Part shown: positions 36,601 through 42,600 of the stretch, piece after piece | Layout of the letters: every line of letters begins with the position of its first letter | Position numbering within the stretch: position 1 is the stretch's first letter | Assembly: GCA_965213885.1 (NCBI GenBank) | Contig: OZ243919.1 | Span: 2,046,001-2,110,000 of the forward strand | Origin: VYFG01 sp965213885 | Lineage (GTDB): Bacteria > Pseudomonadota > Gammaproteobacteria > Arenicellales > Poriferihabitantaceae | Direction of reading: 5' to 3' | Length of the DNA: 64,000 nt | Program-made: the position numbers and the translations under genes | Notes under the pieces: generated by a model | Told to the model about the DNA's origin: nothing | What the model saw: the letters and a program-made list of their open reading frames with translations, nothing else | Databases searched by the model: none

Positions 36601-39600
36601 GCGACGTTCGTGTAGTCCGTGCCTTCGGTGGCGCTGTCGTCGTCGTCGCCGACGATCAGTGTCAGGGTCTTGTCAACGTCGAACTGGGTTGCGCCGCCGA
36701 GCGTGGCGGTCACCTTGACGGTCTTCGCGCCGCCATTCTCGGCGAGCGAGGACTGAACGTTCTCGGTGTCGTTGTCGGCATCGACGGCGAGCGTGAGGGT
36801 GGTCGGGGCCGCGTCGTCGTTGTTGATGGTGCCGGTGGCCGCGGCGTCGGTAATCGTGGCGCCGACCGGCTCGGTCAGCTCTATCAGGAAGGTCTCGTCG
36901 GCCTCGTTCAGCGTGTCCTCGGTGGTGGCGACGGTGAAAGTCAGACGGCTCACGCCCTTGGCGAAATCCAACTTCGTCGCCGTGGTCATCTCGGTGTAGT
37001 CGTTGGTCGAAGCAGCGCCCGCCCCGGTGGCCGCCTTGGTGTTCCACTTCACGGACACCGCGTTGTCCATCGCCCCGCTACGAGTCACCGTAAAGGTGAT
37101 CGCATCACCCTCCGACGCGCTCGCGTCGGCCACCGCAAACGAGGGTTGAACGTCGTCGTCTTCAAGGGTGATGGTAGCCTTGGTGATTGTGAGCGCGTCC
37201 GAGGTGCCGGTGACGTCAATCGTCTCGTTGCCCTCGTGCAGGTCGTCATCGGTGGGCGTCAGGTCGAACGTGCCGGTGTGGCTGGCGGCGCCCGCGGCGA
37301 TGGTGATGTCGAAGTTGGCCACCGCGTCGTAGTCCGTGTCCGATGTCGCCGAGCCCCCGCCCACGCTCACCGTCACGGTTTTCGCGTCCACGTAACGCGT
37401 GGCGCCGTTCACCGTGGCGGTCACCGTGATCTCGGTCTCGCCGTCCTCCTCGCCGACCGTGGCCGGCGCCACCGTCAGCGTGATGCCACTCGGCGCGGCG
37501 TCATCGTCGGTGATGGTGCCGGTGGCCTGGGCCGTGGCGATCGTGGCGCCGACCGCCCCGGTCAGCTCCACCAGGAAGGTCTCGTCGTCCTCGTCCAGCA
37601 CGTCCTCGGTGGTGGCGACCGTGAAGGTCTGAGTGCGCTCGCCCTTGGCGAAGGTCAACGTCCGCGCCGTCGTTACCGGGGTGTAGTCGCTGGGAAATGC
37701 CGCGTTCGCCCCACCTCCGGAGTCCGACCTGGTGTTCCACTTCACCGACACCACGTTGTCCATGGCCCCTGAGCGGGTCACCGTGAAGGTGATGGCGTCG
37801 CCCTCCGACGCACTCGCGTCGGCCACGGCGAACGAGGGCTGGGTGTCGTCGTTCTTGATCGTCCCGATGGCCGTGCCCTTGCCCGACTCAATGCTCACCT
37901 CGGTGCCGGGGTCGTTCTCCGCCAGCGCCGGGGCGCTCAGGACTGCCTTGAACGTCTCGTCCGGCTCAAACAGGTCGTCCTGCGTGGTCTGCACCTCCAC
38001 CGTCTGGCTGGTGGTCCCGGCGGCAAAGTTCAATGTCTGCGCCGCGGCGATAGCGGTGTAGTCGTCCGCATCGGCGGCGCCGTCGCCCGAATCCGCCGCA
38101 GTCGCAATCTTCACCGACGCCACGTTGTCTTCGGCCCCGGCGCGGCTCACCGTGAAAGTGACCTTGCCGCCCTCGGTAGCTTCGGCATCGGCAATCGAGA
38201 AGCTCACCGGGTCGTCGGTGTCGGTAAGGGTGACCGTCGCGGGGGTGATCGTGATGTCGGTGAGCGTGCCGGTGACGTCGATCGTCTCATCGGCCTCGTC
38301 GAGGTCGTCGTCCACCGGCGTCACGGTGAAACTGCCGCTCTGGCTGGCGGCGCCTGCGGCAATGGTGATGTTGAAGCCGCTCACCGCCGCATAGTCCGCC
38401 GGGGAGGCGGCTGTGCCGTCGGCCACGCTCACCGCCACGGTCTTGGCGTCCACGTAGCGCGTCATGCCGTTCACCGTGGCCGTGACCGTAACCACCGTGG
38501 CCCCGGCATCCTCGGCCACCGTGCTCGGCGTGCCGTCCTCGGCGCCATTGGTGTCCACGCTCAACGTGATGCCGCTCGGCGCGGCGTCATCGTCATTGAT
38601 GGTGATGGCGGCGTCGGTAAACGTGATGTTGGCCTGCGTGCCCTCGACGCTGATAGTCTCGTTCGGCTCGTCCAGCAGGTCACTGGTGGGCGTCAGGGTG
38701 AAGTCCACGTATCCACTGGCGTCACCCCCGTCAATCGTGATGGTGAGGGTGCCGACCTCGGTGTAGTCCTCGCCTTCCGTGGCCGAGTCCGCCGACTTGC
38801 CCACTTCAAACGTGACCGCCTGGTTGGCCGCAAAGCGCGTGGCGCTGGTGATGCGGGCAGTTACCCGTACCGTGGTGGCCCCGGCTTCCTCGCCCACACT
38901 GGTCGGCGTGCCGTTCCCGCCGGCGTTGGTGTCCACGGCCAGGGTAATGAATTCCGGCGCATTGTCATCGTCGTTGATGGTGATTGTGGCCGGGGCGAAC
39001 GTGACGCCGGCCAGCTCGCCGTCGACGCTTATGGTCTCGTTCGCCTCGTCGAGGACGTCCTGCGTGGGCGCGAGGGAAAAGTCCACATAGGCGCTTGTCT
39101 CGCCAGCGGGGATCTTGATGTTCTGGTCCGCCACCAACGCGTAGTCCGTGCCTTCCGTGGCGGAGTCGCCGTCCTTGCCCACCTTCACCTTGACCGTTTG
39201 CTCGGTGGCAAAGCGCGTGGCGCTGGTGATGGTCGCGGTGACTCGCACCGTGGTGGTCCCGGCCCCTTCGCCCAAAGTGGTCGGCGTGCCGTCCCCTCCG
39301 GCGTTGGTGTCCACCGACAACGTAATCGCGCTGGGCGCCGCGTCGTCGTCCGTGATGGTGATGGAGGAATTGGCGAACGTGACGCCGGTGAGCGTTCCGT
39401 CCACGCTGATGGTCTCGCTTCCCTCAAACAGCACATCGGTGGTGGGCGTGAGCATGAATTCCACGTAGGCGCTGGCGTCTCCGATGGGGATTTCGATGCT
39501 CTGCTCCCCCACCATGGCGTAGTCCGTGCCCTCCGTGGCGGAGTCGCCGTCCTTGCCCACCTTCACCGTGACCGTCTGCGCGGTGGCGAAGCGCGTCGTG

Positions 39601-42600
39601 CCGTCGATGGTGGCCGTGACCCGCACCGTCTTGACGCCGCCTTCCTCGGCAATGCTGCTCTGCACGTTTTCCGTGCCGGTGTCCGCATCCACCATCAAGG
39701 TGATGGCGCTGGGCGCGGCGTCGTCGTCCGTGATGGTGATGGCGGTATTGGTGAACGTGACGTCGGTGAGCGTGCCGTCCACGCTGATGGTCTCGCTTCC
39801 CTCGGACAGCACGTCGCTGGTGGGCGTGAGCGGGAAGTCCACGTAGGCGCTGGCCGCGCCGATGGGGATTACGATGCTCTGCGCTGCTACGTTGGAATAA
39901 TCCGTGCCTTCCGTGGCGGAGTCGCCGTCCTTGCCCACCGTTACCGTGACCGTCTGCGCGGTCGCAAAGCGCGTAGCGCCGTTGATGGTGGCCGTGACCC
40001 GCACCGTCTTGACGCCGCCTTCCTCCGCAATACTGCTCTGCACGTTGTTCGTGGCGGTGTCCGCATCCACCGACAGGGTGATGCCGGTGGGGGCGGCGTC
40101 ATCGTCAGTGATGGTGCCGGTGGCCTCGGCGGCGGCAATCGTGCCGCCGACCGCCCCGGTCAGCTCCACCAGGAAGGTCTCGTTGCCCTCGGCCAGCACG
40201 TCCTCGGTGGTGGCGACCGTGAAGGTCCGGCTGCTTGCGCCCCTGGCGAAGCTCAGCGTCGTCGGCGCCGTCACAGGGGTGTAGTCGGTGGCCGAGGCCG
40301 CGCCCGCCCCGGTGGCCGCCTTGGTGTTCCACTTCACCGACACCGCGTTGTCCATCGCCCCGCTGCGGGTCACTGTAAAGGTGATGCCGTCGCCTTCCGT
40401 GGCACTGGCATCGGCCACGGCAAACGAGGGCTGGGTGTCGTCATTCTTGATCGTCCCCGTGGCCGTGCCCTTGCCCGTGGCGATGCTCACCCCGGTGCCC
40501 GGGTCCCCGTCGCCAAGCGCCGGGGCGCTCAAATTCGCCAGGAACGTCTCGTCCGGCTCGAACAGGTCGTCCTGTGTGGTCTGCACCTCCACCGTCTGAC
40601 TGGCGACGCCCTTGGCAAAGTTCACCGTCTGCGCCGTCGCGATGGCGGTGTAATCGTCCGCGTCGGCCGCTTTGACCCCTTCGCCGCTGTCCGTGGCGGT
40701 GGTCACCTTCACCGACACCACGTTGTCCCCGGCCCCTTCGCGGCTCACCGTGAACTCTACCTTGCCGCCCTCGGTGGCCTCCGCATCGGCAATCGAGAAG
40801 CTCACCGGGTCGTCGTTGTCGGTGAAGGTCACTGTTGCGCCGGTGATCGTGACGCTGCTCAGCGTGCCGGTGACGTCGATCGTCTCGTTGGACTCGTCGA
40901 GGTCGTCATCCACCGGCGTCACGGTGAAGGTTTCGCTCTGGCTGGCCACGCCCGCGGCAATGGTGATGTTGAAGCCGCTCACCGCCGCATAGTCGGCGGG
41001 TGACGCCGCGGTGCCGTCCGTCACGCTCACCGCCACGGTCTTGGCGTCCACGTAGCGCGTGTCGCCGTTCACTGTGGCCGTGACCGTCACCGTCGTGGCC
41101 CCAGCGTCCTCTCCCACCGTGCTCGGCGTGCCGTCCTCGGCGCCGTTGGTGTCCACGCTCAGCGTGATGCCGCTCGGCGCCGCGTCATTGTCCGTCAGCG
41201 TGATCTCATCGGGCGTTATCGTGATGCCGGACAGGGTTCCCGTAACGTCGATGGTCTCGTTGCCCTCGGACAACACGTCATTATCGGGGGTGAGGGTGAA
41301 GGTGTTGCTGGCATCGTCCTCGCCCGCGCCTATGGTGATGTCGAAACTTTCCACGGCCGTGTAGTCCGTGCCGGAGATGGCCGTGCCGCCGCCCACACTC
41401 ACCGATACGGTCCTGGCCAGCGCGTAGCGGGTGGCGCCGTTCACCGCGGCGGTAACGGTGATGGTTTTGGCGCCGCCGTTCTCCGTGACCGAGTCGGGAT
41501 TCGCCGTGAGCGTGATGCCGCTCGGGGCGGCGTCATCGTCGGTCACCGTCACGGTCACGCCCTCGGCGGTTTCGCTGTCGTAGTCCGTCCCCGCGGCGCT
41601 TACCGTGTGCGCGATGGTGGTGGTGCGCGCGTCGCCGGTGTTGTCGATGACGTCGGCCTGGCCGGTGACGATCACCGTGCGTTCCGTATTCCAGTTGCCG
41701 GCGTTGAACACCAGGCGCGCCGTATCGACCCTGGCCACGGACTCATCGCCGCTTTTCAGGTTGACCGTTACCGCGCCGGTGGGCTGGCTTGTGAGCACCA
41801 CCTTGTAGGTTTTCTGGTCCTCCCTCTCATCGGCGGTGCCCGCGTTGTCCGCCTCGGCCACGGTCAATGCCGTGGGAGTGACGCTGACGCCGCGGGTATC
41901 ATCATCCGTGATCGTCCCGCTGGCGGCGCCCGCGCCTTCCTTCGTCGAGACCGTGGCGTTGGTCGGCGTGCCCAGCGTGACCGTAATCGTTTCGTTTTCC
42001 TCATCCACCTCATCGCCGGCCACGGGGATCTTGATCATCGCCTGCGTCTGCCCCGCGGCGATCGTCACGGAACGCGGGTCGGGCTCGGTGTAGTCCGTGC
42101 CCGCCGTGGCCGTGCCGCCCAGTGTGTAGGGCACCGTCACGTCCAGGCCGCTGGTCGCCGAGAGCGTGACGGTGAAGGTCATGTTGTTGGCAGGATTGGG
42201 GGCCGCCACGTTGCCCTCGGCCACTGCCGTGGCGTCGGCGACGGAAACGGTGGGCGTGGCGTCGTTGTCATTGATGGTTCCCGTGCCGTCCAGCGTAGTG
42301 GCGCCGCCCGTCAATGTGGCCATGTCAGGCGAGGACAGGCGCACGACCACCGTCTCGTCGGGTTCATCGATGTCATCGCCGGTCACCGTGACCGCCACGG
42401 ACTTGCTGGTCTCGTTGGGGGCGAAGGTCAGCGTGTCGCTCGTCAGTGTCTCGTAGTCCGTGCCGCCCGAGGTTGCGGTACCGGTGCCGGCGTCCGCATA
42501 AGCCACGGTCACCGTGTTGCCGCTGTGCGGGGTCAACTGCACGGTGAAGGTGAGCGTCGCCGTGGCGCCGCTGTCCACCTCGGTCACGGATGGACTGTTG

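Noticed and set aside
35475..37772. 765-codon plus-strand open frame antisense to the adhesin
   Set aside because: Same reason: periodic His/Arg/Gly-rich shadow of the repeats, no domain recognised.
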